64,000 nucleotides of DNA from Parietichytrium sp. I65-24A. Its lineage: Eukaryota; Sar; Bigyra; Thraustochytrida; Thraustochytriidae. The notes under the pieces are model-generated. The model searched no databases and was not told where the DNA came from. It was given only the letters and a program-made list of their open reading frames with translations. A program made the position numbers and the translations under genes. The DNA lies in assembly GCA_012862575.1 (NCBI GenBank), contig BLSF01000008.1, positions 558,001-622,000 on the forward strand. Direction: 5' to 3'. This document shows, piece by piece, positions 10,592 to 19,415 of the stretch. Position 1 is the stretch's first letter, and every line of letters begins with the position of its first letter.

Positions 10592-11046
10592 ATTCCTACA
10601 TATATCTCGAGCATTCACACAAAAGTAAAAACCACATTTTTTTCATCAAATTGAGAATTGAGAATACTCGCTCCTAGTTCGTAAACGGAACGCACATAAG
10701 AATTTGAAGCCAGATTTCATCTCTTACACATCGTCGAATGCATTGCGAAGAAATATCAGACTCGTGCACTTGTGCAACCCCCCGAAATAGGTGGACTACG
10801 CCGGATTACTTGTGATCCCCCAAATAGGAAGAAGAAAAGATGGAAGGATGACTACAGCTTTTAGGGTTGAGTTTACAGCAGAAGAATTTGTCACGGTACG
10901 TCCTAACATCAAGTGTTGTGTGTTTTGGTTTGGTGGGGTACAGCTGTTAGTGTCTCGCCGAGTGACGGGAGGGTGATCAAAGGCATTAAGGACAGAATAC
11001 AGAGAACCGGCAGGCGAGACCAACTTGGGGCCCCATCCCTTGGTGC
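10592..11046. other. Intergenic, convergent 3' regions
   Basis: Short stretch between the stop of the TM9SF gene (+) and the stop of the RING-like gene (-). It must hold both 3' UTRs. No other feature seen. Confidence 0.6.
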
Positions 11047-12162
11047 TCAGCTAAGATCAATTACCATACTCGCCGCAAAGCCCACACTCGATGATACACT
11101 CTGCGGCGCAGCCCGTTTTGCAGAGCGCGCATTTCGCCTCTCAAGGCGACGTTTTTTCGTGGCCAACTCGCCATCGCTATCTTCGTTTACAAGTGCACTG
11201 TTTAAAGTGGAACTGCTTCCCGAGTCCGCTTCTCCTTTAGGTGACACCGTCGAGTAGAGTTTCTCCGCCAGTTTGCTATCCTTAGCTTCCATTTCCCTTC
11301 TGCGGCGCTCTGTGCCTTCTTCCTCTAGGCTGAGCCTTCGAGCAAACTCCTCGTCGGCCTTTTCACTCAACGCTCGTTGCAGCTCCAGGTCTTCTTGATT
11401 CGATCGGCACAATTCCAACAAAAGTAATTCGTTTCGCCGAGCCTGCTCTCGCATGTGCTCACTGTGCTTGGCTTCCATTGCCTTGAGCTCCTTGAGCAGC
11501 TCTCCCGTGGTCGGAGCCACCACACCTTTCCTCCGTTTCGTTCTAGAAAGATCCTCCCCCCCAGACTCAAAATCAGGGCTGGCGACCAGTTTTCCTTTCC
11601 CACCTGCCTGCTGATCCTCTGCTGCAGCTTCCACAGCAAGCTCACGAGCATATTTGCGCTGGATCTTCTCCCACAACTCCTTGTCCACCATCTTCTCAAA
11701 CCCGCCAGACCTCCGAATCGTTCCGGGGAGAATTTTTGTCTTGCATTGCGGGCAAGTAGAGTTAAAGTTCTGAAACCATCGCCTCCAGCACTCCAAGCAC
11801 AACAAGGGAGGGACCCGGCATCTGCACGGCAGCTTGACCGGCTCCCTCGGAATGCAGAGGCAAATTAAGCAGCTCGGTTTCTCCTCATCTTGGTCCAATT
11901 CCGCACTCTCGTCGTGAACCTCCTCCTCTTCCACCCCCTTCTCCTCCGCATTTCGGCTCTCCGTGTCCTTGCCTTTCTTGACCTTATCTGTTGCCGCGCG
12001 GCGGCTCTTCTGGCTCGTGCGAGGGGTCTTTCGCACCATCCCCGCAGCTTTCACCGACTGACTCCCTTGCTCGCCTTCTAAGAAATCAAGTAATTTCGGG
12101 CCAAACTCGCCCGCTCCAAATCCCGTGCCAACGCTCTCTCTAGAGGAGGACAGCCCTGGCAC
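11047..12162 (-). CDS. RING-like zinc-finger protein with coiled coil
   Basis: 371-aa protein of unknown function. Residues 1-95 are basic then acidic and probably disordered. A Cys-rich finger spans about 98-141: C98-x2-C101-x-C103, C113-x-C115, C122-x2-C125 and C137-x2-C140. A W-x-x-W-F lies between the last two pairs, as in RING and RING-CH domains. No His occupies the usual position, so this is an all-Cys variant and ligase activity is uncertain. Residues about 210-320 are strongly charged with heptad-like Glu/Arg/Leu spacing and should form a coiled coil. The tail (about 340-371) is basic and ends in a hydrophobic stretch. The start is the first ATG in frame; a later Met at 42 is also possible. 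It could be an E3 ligase or a structural zinc protein. Confidence 0.65.
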   Translation of the reverse strand: MPGLSSSRESVGTGFGAGEFGPKLLDFLEGEQGSQSVKAAGMVRKTPRTSQKSRRAATDKVKKGKDTESRNAEEKGVEEEEVHDESAELDQDEEKPSCLICLCIPREPVKLPCRCRVPPLLCLECWRRWFQNFNSTCPQCKTKILPGTIRRSGGFEKMVDKELWEKIQRKYARELAVEAAAEDQQAGGKGKLVASPDFESGGEDLSRTKRRKGVVAPTTGELLKELKAMEAKHSEHMREQARRNELLLLELCRSNQEDLELQRALSEKADEEFARRLSLEEEGTERRRREMEAKDSKLAEKLYSTVSPKGEADSGSSSTLNSALVNEDSDGELATKKRRLERRNARSAKRAAPQSVSSSVGFAASMVIDLS

Positions 12163-12943
12163 GAGATTATGGCAACTTTACGCAATGGCTAGTCCCGCCT
12201 CTTCCTGAGAGACGCTGTGAGGGAGGGAGGGAGGGAGGGAGGGGTACTCGAGTACACCACCAGTACGCGCAGATCTTTAATACTCTCTCACTCTTTCCCT
12301 CTTTCCCTCTCTCTGTTCACTCTTCTGCTCTTCTGCTCTTCTGCTCTTCTGCTCTTCTGCTCTTCTGCTCTTCGCTGTGTCCCCGTCTCTCCGTCTAGGG
12401 TGCGCTAGACGCCGTTGTGCAGCGCAAATTTGCGAGGGGACTCAGGAAGGAGTTTTTGTGACTCGCGAAAGTTGGGCAGCAAGCCTGGGTGGCCAGTTGG
12501 CTTGGTAGAAGTCGATTAACTCATTGTTTTTTAAAACATTAATTAATCCATTTTTCAAAGCTTTTTTTTAACTTTTTATTTATTTTTTAAATTTTAAATT
12601 TTTGCACACGTCCCGTATACACACGTTAGTCATGAGGACTGTTCGATTGTTCTGTTATGTACCTTGTGTAGTAGAATGTATTTGATTTTGTTTGATGGTG
12701 AAAAAAACAAGAAAAATGTTGAATAGCAAGTGAGCAGGATTTGGTTCGAAATTGAAGTAATCTGTTACTGAGTACTGACTGTGAATGCCATTGTGCTAGA
12801 ACGACAACGCTCTTTCTGGCCACTGGTCTCGAGATCCTACTGTGCATTGGCTCGAAGACTAACTGGAAGGGCTTGAGCACATGCCTTGGTGGAAAGTCTC
12901 GCCAATCTTCGTGTGCATGGCGTAAGAAAAGGCCTGCAATCAA
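12163..12943. other. Intergenic with minisatellites and AT-rich block
   Basis: Holds (GGGA)n at 12219-12242, an 8-bp CTCTTCTG minisatellite of about seven copies at 12319-12373, and a strongly A/T-rich block at about 12530-12605. A GTAC-rich motif (12770-12790) is shared with other intergenic sites. No gene seen. Confidence 0.7.
12319..12373. repeat. 8-bp minisatellite, unit CTCTTCTG
   Basis: About seven near-perfect tandem copies in intergenic DNA upstream of the RING-like gene. Confidence 0.9.
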
Positions 12944-15364
12944 TCAGGAGAACTCGCACGCAGCAACGATTGGATCGTGGTCCGATGCGCGAAAAGGGGT
13001 GGAAGAGTCAAAGTAAGTTTCCGGAAGCTCTTTGCAGCCATACGGCTGCGTGTCATAGCCCTGGAATATATTCACATCTGAGTTGATGTGCCATGCCATT
13101 GCTTGCGAGCATTTTGATTTGAGGGTTGTGGTCGCAAAAGCGTAATCCAAGGTGGACCTGTACCCGTCGTAATTGTATGTGTACGTGTCCGTGGAAGAGT
13201 GGTTCAGGACCGCCTCAAAGTTGCCGCTGTTCAAGATTGCTTGGATTGGGCGCTCCATGTATTGGCTATTGAAATCCCCGGCTACAAAATGCATATCCGA
13301 CTCAGAATTAGTGGGGTCGGTGAGAATGTAATTCATCAGTTGATTCACATGGTTGAGCCTCGTTACAGAGCAACCGCCTTCGGCCTCGATGAGCTCCGTG
13401 TAGTCATCCGCAGAATCTTCTTGACACGTTTGCGATCGCGACTTGAGGTGCACTGTATGAAAGGTAAAAATATCTGTAGATCCGACGACTTTGAAACTTT
13501 GGGAAACGACTGGTCTTGAAAGAGTGCTCTCGATCGCATTCGCACTATCAAGATCCGAGAGCACATTACTGAACTCAAAGTGCACAGAGCTTCCCATGAG
13601 CTGTACAACTTCCGGTTGGTAGATAATCGCGCTTGTGATTGCGTCGGTTCCCAGGCCAAATCCATCATCATTCGCGGCCGGGGTTTCGACGTAAGCGTAC
13701 CGATCCTCCATCAAAAAGTCGTTTAGATCTTCGACGAGGTTGCGAAGGGTGTTATTGCTCCCGTCGTTCTGAATCTCCTCGAGTCCAAGCACAGCGGCAT
13801 CTAGCTCGGCAATCATATTAAACAACTTTGTCTGTTGCCTATCGAACTCGTTTACATTGTATGCACCACGGCACATTTTCTCCCCAGATGGCGAATAAAA
13901 GTCGCAATCATTGCTAAGGCTTTCGAAATAATTAAACATGTTTGCCGAACCGATGCGGATCCGAGTCCCACTGTTGTTTGGAAAGACATTGTTTGGTAGA
14001 GTCGCCTGCGGGGGATTGGTGCTAGTGTCAAAGCACGTCGGCAAATATTCTCTGCCGATTGCATGGGGCAAGAGCGTCCAGTCGCCGTACTCGTACGAGA
14101 AAACTGCGGCCCCACTCAGATTGGCGCTTGACAGCTTGTAGCCAACACGCAAGCTTTCAGAGCCTTCCACGGGCCACAGTGCAGGGTCCGGGCAACTGCT
14201 CTTGAGAGTGTCGTCCAGCACGAGCACCCTGCCATCGTCATTGTTCTCAGCTTCTTCCAAAGCATCCGTGTCTGTTGGAGATGTATACGAAGTGATGTCC
14301 AGCATCACCCCTCCTTGCGACAGGCGAACGTTCCCGTATTTTAGATCATATAAATCGGTGATGTACATATCTTCAGCCGCTTCCACAAGCATGCTGGCAA
14401 TGGCAGAACGTCCACTGCTCTTGTACGGGAATGTTATCGTCGCGACGTTGAGTGATCGGCAGGAAATAAGAGATCCCGGCCCACTAATGCGGACGTCAGG
14501 CGTGTTGCACAGTATCTGAACTGAGCTAGTCCACGTTTCGGTGAGCTTGATCTCATTCAACCCGCTGTAAACCGTCAAGGTGCCGTTGACGCGGACAAGT
14601 GACCCCTCCCTAAGATCCAGGGTGTCAGAGCAATACTGGCCGCAATAAACGAAAAGCCCTTCAGACACTGCCCGCTGATCCAGGTCCGCGCTGAGTTTTG
14701 TTTGCTGGATGTAGAATCCATATCTCGCGTTCACCACTTCGAGGGTCACGATTCCGTCGACCACCATTCGAGGGCTCGTCGAGAGGAAGTCTTCGTCGTT
14801 TGCGTCAACATTCGCCTGCTTGATTGTGTCGCATGGACTTAGCTCCAGCACAGCTTCGTCCTGGTAGAGGCAGATTCCGCTTGGAAGTAAAACATGCACT
14901 GTTGCAGTATGTTCGCATGTGGTTTCTGCAGCAACGCCTGCGAAAAGAGCCAACGACCCCAAAACGCTACCAGCGAAAGGGTTGTGCTGCCCCACGTACG
15001 CTGCGGTCGTGACAGCCCCGAGCTGTACGTAGGAAGCAGAAAGTGAGTTCGCTGAGCTCAAGTCCCCGTCTACATAGGCGTATACGAGGCTGAGATCGAT
15101 CTCTGCGACGGAGTTGTTGACAACGAGAATCTCCTCTGACCCAAGCCCGCCAGCCGCGTACTCGAGACGGATGGAAACCGTCGAGGATTCAGATTCGCCA
15201 GTTACGATAGAAAAGTCAAAGTTTTCGATACCAAGAATATTGATCTGCTGGACCTTCTCGTCAAGATCGAAGGTCAGCGGGGTTCGGGTAGTACATTCGG
15301 CTCCTGTCGCCAGGGTGCACGTGCGCGCGAAGGCAGTCAATGCCGCCAAGGATCCCAACCTCAT
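12944..15364 (-). CDS. Secreted ExeM-type extracellular nuclease, paralog A
   Basis: 806-aa predicted secreted nuclease. A signal peptide (about 1-22) precedes a beta-rich N-terminal domain with paired Cys. An OB-fold-like domain, as in YhcR/ExeM nucleases, lies at about 190-290. The endonuclease/exonuclease/phosphatase domain runs from about 470 to the end. Catalytic-type motifs are all visible: N-M-F-N-Y-F, E-F-D-R-Q-Q, L-E-E-I-Q-N (metal-binding Glu), H-L-K-S, A-G-D-F-N-S, S-T-L-D-Y and a final A-S-D-H-D-P. ExeM-family enzymes degrade extracellular DNA with divalent metal. There is no transmembrane helix or obvious anchor, so it should be released. It is single-exon and tandem with paralog B (16842-19415, same strand), which shares the whole layout except the Pro-Thr linker. 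The start is the ATG that opens the signal peptide. The eukaryotic substrate range is inferred. Confidence 0.92.
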   Translation of the reverse strand: MRLGSLAALTAFARTCTLATGAECTTRTPLTFDLDEKVQQINILGIENFDFSIVTGESESSTVSIRLEYAAGGLGSEEILVVNNSVAEIDLSLVYAYVDGDLSSANSLSASYVQLGAVTTAAYVGQHNPFAGSVLGSLALFAGVAAETTCEHTATVHVLLPSGICLYQDEAVLELSPCDTIKQANVDANDEDFLSTSPRMVVDGIVTLEVVNARYGFYIQQTKLSADLDQRAVSEGLFVYCGQYCSDTLDLREGSLVRVNGTLTVYSGLNEIKLTETWTSSVQILCNTPDVRISGPGSLISCRSLNVATITFPYKSSGRSAIASMLVEAAEDMYITDLYDLKYGNVRLSQGGVMLDITSYTSPTDTDALEEAENNDDGRVLVLDDTLKSSCPDPALWPVEGSESLRVGYKLSSANLSGAAVFSYEYGDWTLLPHAIGREYLPTCFDTSTNPPQATLPNNVFPNNSGTRIRIGSANMFNYFESLSNDCDFYSPSGEKMCRGAYNVNEFDRQQTKLFNMIAELDAAVLGLEEIQNDGSNNTLRNLVEDLNDFLMEDRYAYVETPAANDDGFGLGTDAITSAIIYQPEVVQLMGSSVHFEFSNVLSDLDSANAIESTLSRPVVSQSFKVVGSTDIFTFHTVHLKSRSQTCQEDSADDYTELIEAEGGCSVTRLNHVNQLMNYILTDPTNSESDMHFVAGDFNSQYMERPIQAILNSGNFEAVLNHSSTDTYTYNYDGYRSTLDYAFATTTLKSKCSQAMAWHINSDVNIFQGYDTQPYGCKELPETYFDSSTPFRASDHDPIVAACEFS

Positions 15365-16841
15365 TCTCTCAATCCCGCAAAAGTCTCCTCGCTTTCACCT
15401 CTCGGGTAATTGGGGACTGAAGTCAATGTGCCTGTCTGCCAAGAAATCAAGACTTGCGCAAACCGTGGCACCCCCAACAAGGTTCATGCAGTCCTGCTAA
15501 AAAGTTTAGAGTTTGTCGTGAGTCCTCTCATTCAATGTCAACGAAATTTGTAAGTCCCCACTCAGGCTCCACGTCAAAACTCAGCAGCTTAGGCCAAGCC
15601 ATTGTCGCTCTCTGAGTATGACCCAAACCGAAACGGGCGAGTTCGAGTGAGACTATTCCAGATGGCACTTTCCATACATCCACGGTCTAAAGCGACTCAC
15701 GGACGCTGTGTGACTGTGAGTTCAACGGCACTCTCCCAAACAATCGTCAACCAAAAAAGTGTATTTTCAGCGCTGCGTCACCCGGGATGCTGTGTACCGG
15801 TACTAGAACTTTAATTAATGCATTCTCTAATACCAAACAAACTAGAAAGCAACGGATACGAAAAAAAACTCTTTCAAAACGGAGAATGAGATGGAAAACT
15901 TTTCGGATTCTGTTGTCGACTTTTTTGTGAATTCGTAAATGATATACAACCAAGCTTGAAGCCTAATTGCGAGTAATTGTCAGCCTTCTCGAAGTGTTTT
16001 GGTCCCGCACTGAACAGACGGCGCGTTGCGCCACTCTTGACTCGCTCGAGGCAACCAGTCGTATACTTTCTATGTCGCGCGGAACACGAATGCCCGAGCG
16101 TGAAGCTGGAGATCCTCTGTCTTGACGGGCCAAGGGCATGCACACCAAACTCTTTCACTGAAGGCGCATGCAAAAGTAGCCGAAAAGCCGCGATATCAAA
16201 CTCTACCAAAGAAGTACTAATATCTCGGACTCCAATTGGCACATTTTAATAGGCATTTGGGTGGGGTGTTTTGCGTGTTTGGCGATATATTTGGCGTGCT
16301 TGAGTAGCTTGGGTGCTTCAAGTTGTCACGATATATTCCCCGTCAAGTCTCAATGATTTTTTCCCGGAATTTATTCTCGGGAGTCGTCTTTTCATTTTTT
16401 TTGGGGGGGGGAGTTTCTTCTTCTTTTNNNNNNNNNNNNNNNNNNNNNGGGGGGGGGGTTCCTCCTTGGCGTAGTGTCTTCTGGTCTTCTATCATCCCTC
16501 TCCCTCATGCATGCCCTTTCTTTCTCATATCTGGACCCCTTTCACGGTTTGAATGCTCTTGTAAAAGCCTCTCACCTTGCCGAATCTCAACTAGCTCTAG
16601 CTAGTAGAGAGATCTTACGTGTCCCATTGGTTTAGCTAGGCCAGTTTTTACTTCGAAGGACCGGGATCCGACTCCATCGGCGATGCGTGGACAAGGGATA
16701 ACTGTTCATGAAAAGAGGAAGAGGGCGATGATAGAGTAGAAATTTAGAAAAACTTGGCCAGGTCTTTATTAATGGCTAAACAACACATTGCGCTTTTGCG
16801 CGAGATACATATAAAGACGTAAACAGCTTGATGGGGCACAC
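15365..16841. other. Intergenic with short assembly gap
   Basis: No gene recognised between the two nuclease paralogs. A 21-base N run (16428-16448) sits inside a homopolymer: T then G runs on the left and G runs on the right. The region next to 15365 must contain the promoter of paralog A, and that next to 16841 the 3' UTR of paralog B. Confidence 0.7.
16428..16448. other. Assembly gap in poly-G
   Basis: 21 undetermined bases flanked by nine to ten G on each side; a typical sequencing failure in a homopolymer. Confidence 0.95.
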
Positions 16842-19415
16842 TTATGCGCTGAAGTCGCAGCTGAAGAGGATTGGGTCGTGGTCAGACGCGCGGAATGGAG
16901 TGGTTCCATCAAAGTACGAGTCTGGCTTGGTGCTGCAAGCGGTTGGATAGCTGTACTGGTCGCTAGTGTATGAGGTCACGATTGGCTCGTCAGAGTTGAT
17001 GTGAACCTCCACGGCATTGCCGCACTTGGTAGAGAGTCCAGAGGTGGCCAGGGCATAGTCGAGGGTGGAGCGCTTGCCATCATAGCTGTAGGAGTACGCA
17101 TCAGGGACGTCGTCAGCCATGGACTTCCAGCCCTGGGACATGAGGTACTCGATTGATCGCTCTTTCCTGTGGCTGTTGAAGTCTCCAACAAGGATACTTC
17201 CATCATTTCCGAGGCCGCTTACGTATGCAGCAAGCTGCTGAGCATGCAAGTAGCGAGTGTATCCGCAGTTCTGCTCGCCGTATGCCTGTGTCACGTTGCC
17301 AGCCGTTGCGTCCTCATCGCACGCGCTTCCTTTCGACTTCAAGTGGTTGGACAAAAAGTTGAACTTTGTGTCTTCGTTTCCTACAATCGAAAAAGTTTGC
17401 ATGACTGTGACGCGGGATTTTCCCTCTGGCACGTATTCTACGTATCCAGGCTCTCCAACTGGTTGGACAAGTGCCGGCTGGTAGATGATGGCGGTAGTGA
17501 TCACATCGCTTCCCACACCGGTTGCGTCGCCGTTGGTTTCGCGAGTGGCAACGTATGCATACTTGGTACTTCCGATGTGTGCGTTCAAGTTTGTGACGAA
17601 AGTGGCCAAAGCGCCTGATGCTCCGTTGTCCTCAACCTCCTGCAGACCAACTACAGCAGCGTCGAGAAGATCGACAGCGCGGATCAACTTTGCCTGCTGC
17701 CTCTCAAATTCCGCCTGATTGTCAGCTCCACGGCAGTCCGAGCAAGACTCTTGGAATGTGGTGAAGTAGTTGAGCATGTTCATGCCCGCAAAGCGGATCA
17801 CCTGGCTTGCTGCATTGTTTGCTGGTACGTTGTCAACAACGGTCAAGTCACGGGGGTTTGCGGTCATGTCAATACCCTCAGAGACTGTGGTGGCTCCAGT
17901 GGAGGTTGGGTACATGGTCCAGTCATCGTAGTCCACGGTCAGAATGACGGTTCCGTCAAGCACGGACGCTGGGACGAGGTTTCCAACTCTGACACCATTC
18001 GAGGCACCAATAGTCCACACCTGAGGAGTTGGGCAACTTGTGCTTGCACCATCATCCAACTTCAGATAACGAAGAGTGTTCGCGAGCGCGGCGGCATCCA
18101 CGATGGCTTGGTCTCCTGGAGCAACGGTCATAGTCTCAGCAACGAGGGCACCGTCCACGGAGAGGCCCAGACTTCCGTACTTGAGTTCGTAGGTGTTGGT
18201 GACGGTAAAGGTCTTGTCAAAGCTCACAAGCATGTTGTGGTGAGAGTAGTGCGACTCCCATGAGGCAGCTGGCATTGTGACCGACTTGATGTTGACTTCA
18301 TCACAGAATTTGGCAGAAGCTGCACCAACAGTGACTGTCTTGTCAGTGCAAAGAACCTCGAAGTTTCCTCCGGCTGCGGTGAGTGTGGTCTGGGTCAGCT
18401 GATATGCTTTGTAGTAGATGCTTGATGTACCTGTGACTTTGACGCGGTCTCCCTCAGCGAAAGACAGGCCGGTGGAGCAACCACTACCGCAGTAGATAAA
18501 GATACCTGCGGAGGCGTCGGTGGAGTCCGCATCATCAGCAGCTTTGGTCATCTGCAGGGAAAAGCCTTTCCTTCGCTCGCGCAGGTCGTTCACAACAACT
18601 CCTTCCACAGTGTATGTACCAGTGACACCTTGGCCGAGAGCTGCGTTGACGGTCTTGATGCTTGACGCTGCGACGGAAGCAGTTGGAGCGGTGGTTGGGG
18701 TGCCAGCAGATGCAGTTGGAGCGGTGGTTGGGGTACCAGCAGATGCAGTTGGGGCGGTGGTTGGGGTACCAGCAGATGCAGTTGGGGCAGTGGTTGGGGT
18801 ACCAGCAGATGCAGTTGGGGCGCTGGTTGGGGTACCAGCAGATGCAGTTGGAGCGCTGGTTGGGGCAACTTCGCCGCATGGTGCAAACGAGAAGGTCTTA
18901 CTTGATACATCAAGACTATCAGTACTTGCGCAAAGGCTTGCAGGGAGCCGAATGTTAATACGAGCAATGTGTTCGCACCCAGCCTCTCCGTTCACGCAAG
19001 TTGCAAGCCCCAGAGCTCCGACCAGAGCACCGAGTTTTGGGTTCTCCTGGGCGATTACAGCAGCACTGGCGATGGTGGTCGCTTTTTGCATGGTTGAGCG
19101 GACACCGGAAGCCGACGAAGTATCCGGAGAACCGACCACAGAGGAGAAGTCGATAGTTCCAACAGTGCCGTTCACGGAAAACATGCTTGCGCTACCGGCA
19201 TTCGCGGCATTGTACTCCATAGAGATTTCCACCATGTCAGAAGACGACTCGCTGACGCCCATCGCATAGCTGACTTCGTCTGCACCAGCAAGCTGAATAC
19301 TGCGGAGGGTGGAGTCTGCGGAGAACTCAAGGCTCTCCTGGCTCTCGCAGCGAATGGCATTCGCGCCCTTGGCTGCGATGGTCGCGAGGACCGCAGCCGA
19401 GACAACTCCTTTCAT
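16842..19415 (-). CDS. Secreted ExeM-type extracellular nuclease, paralog B, with Pro-Thr repeat linker
   Basis: 857-aa paralog of the nuclease at 12944-15364. A signal peptide (1-20) is followed by a beta-rich domain to about 183 that shares the C-E-H-x-A and L-P-x-x-x-C landmarks with paralog A. Residues 184-247 are six tandem decapeptides of the type PT(S/T)APTASAG, a probable O-glycosylated spacer missing from paralog A. The OB-fold-like domain is at about 255-350. The endonuclease/exonuclease/phosphatase domain fills the last 330 residues: N-M-L-N-Y-F, E-F-E-R-Q-Q, L-Q-E-V-E-D, H-L-K-S-K, G-D-F-N-S-H, S-T-L-D-Y and A-S-D-H-D-P. All catalytic-type residues are present, so it should be an active, soluble, secreted nuclease. 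The start is the only ATG giving a signal peptide. The pair probably arose by tandem duplication. Confidence 0.92.
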   Translation of the reverse strand: MKGVVSAAVLATIAAKGANAIRCESQESLEFSADSTLRSIQLAGADEVSYAMGVSESSSDMVEISMEYNAANAGSASMFSVNGTVGTIDFSSVVGSPDTSSASGVRSTMQKATTIASAAVIAQENPKLGALVGALGLATCVNGEAGCEHIARINIRLPASLCASTDSLDVSSKTFSFAPCGEVAPTSAPTASAGTPTSAPTASAGTPTTAPTASAGTPTTAPTASAGTPTTAPTASAGTPTTAPTASVAASSIKTVNAALGQGVTGTYTVEGVVVNDLRERRKGFSLQMTKAADDADSTDASAGIFIYCGSGCSTGLSFAEGDRVKVTGTSSIYYKAYQLTQTTLTAAGGNFEVLCTDKTVTVGAASAKFCDEVNIKSVTMPAASWESHYSHHNMLVSFDKTFTVTNTYELKYGSLGLSVDGALVAETMTVAPGDQAIVDAAALANTLRYLKLDDGASTSCPTPQVWTIGASNGVRVGNLVPASVLDGTVILTVDYDDWTMYPTSTGATTVSEGIDMTANPRDLTVVDNVPANNAASQVIRFAGMNMLNYFTTFQESCSDCRGADNQAEFERQQAKLIRAVDLLDAAVVGLQEVEDNGASGALATFVTNLNAHIGSTKYAYVATRETNGDATGVGSDVITTAIIYQPALVQPVGEPGYVEYVPEGKSRVTVMQTFSIVGNEDTKFNFLSNHLKSKGSACDEDATAGNVTQAYGEQNCGYTRYLHAQQLAAYVSGLGNDGSILVGDFNSHRKERSIEYLMSQGWKSMADDVPDAYSYSYDGKRSTLDYALATSGLSTKCGNAVEVHINSDEPIVTSYTSDQYSYPTACSTKPDSYFDGTTPFRASDHDPILFSCDFSA
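18675..18866 (-). repeat. 30-bp coding tandem repeat (Pro-Thr-Ala-Ser linker)
   Basis: About six 30-bp units inside nuclease paralog B. Each encodes a decapeptide PT(S/T)APTASAG or close variant. The units differ by only a few bases (for example at Ser/Thr codons), which points to recent expansion and possible length variation between strains. Confidence 0.95.

Noticed and set aside
12530-12605. AT-rich block as a replication origin or centromere element
   Set aside because: Only about 75 bp and no supporting repeats; composition alone is not enough.
18675-18866. CRISPR-like array
   Set aside because: Units are contiguous 30-bp coding repeats with no spacers, inside a eukaryotic gene.
18520-19269. 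Long open frame on the + strand with (GAVVGVPADAV)n-type repeats
   Set aside because: It is the antisense shadow of the nuclease paralog B repeat and domain; the minus-strand frame has a signal peptide and full catalytic motifs.
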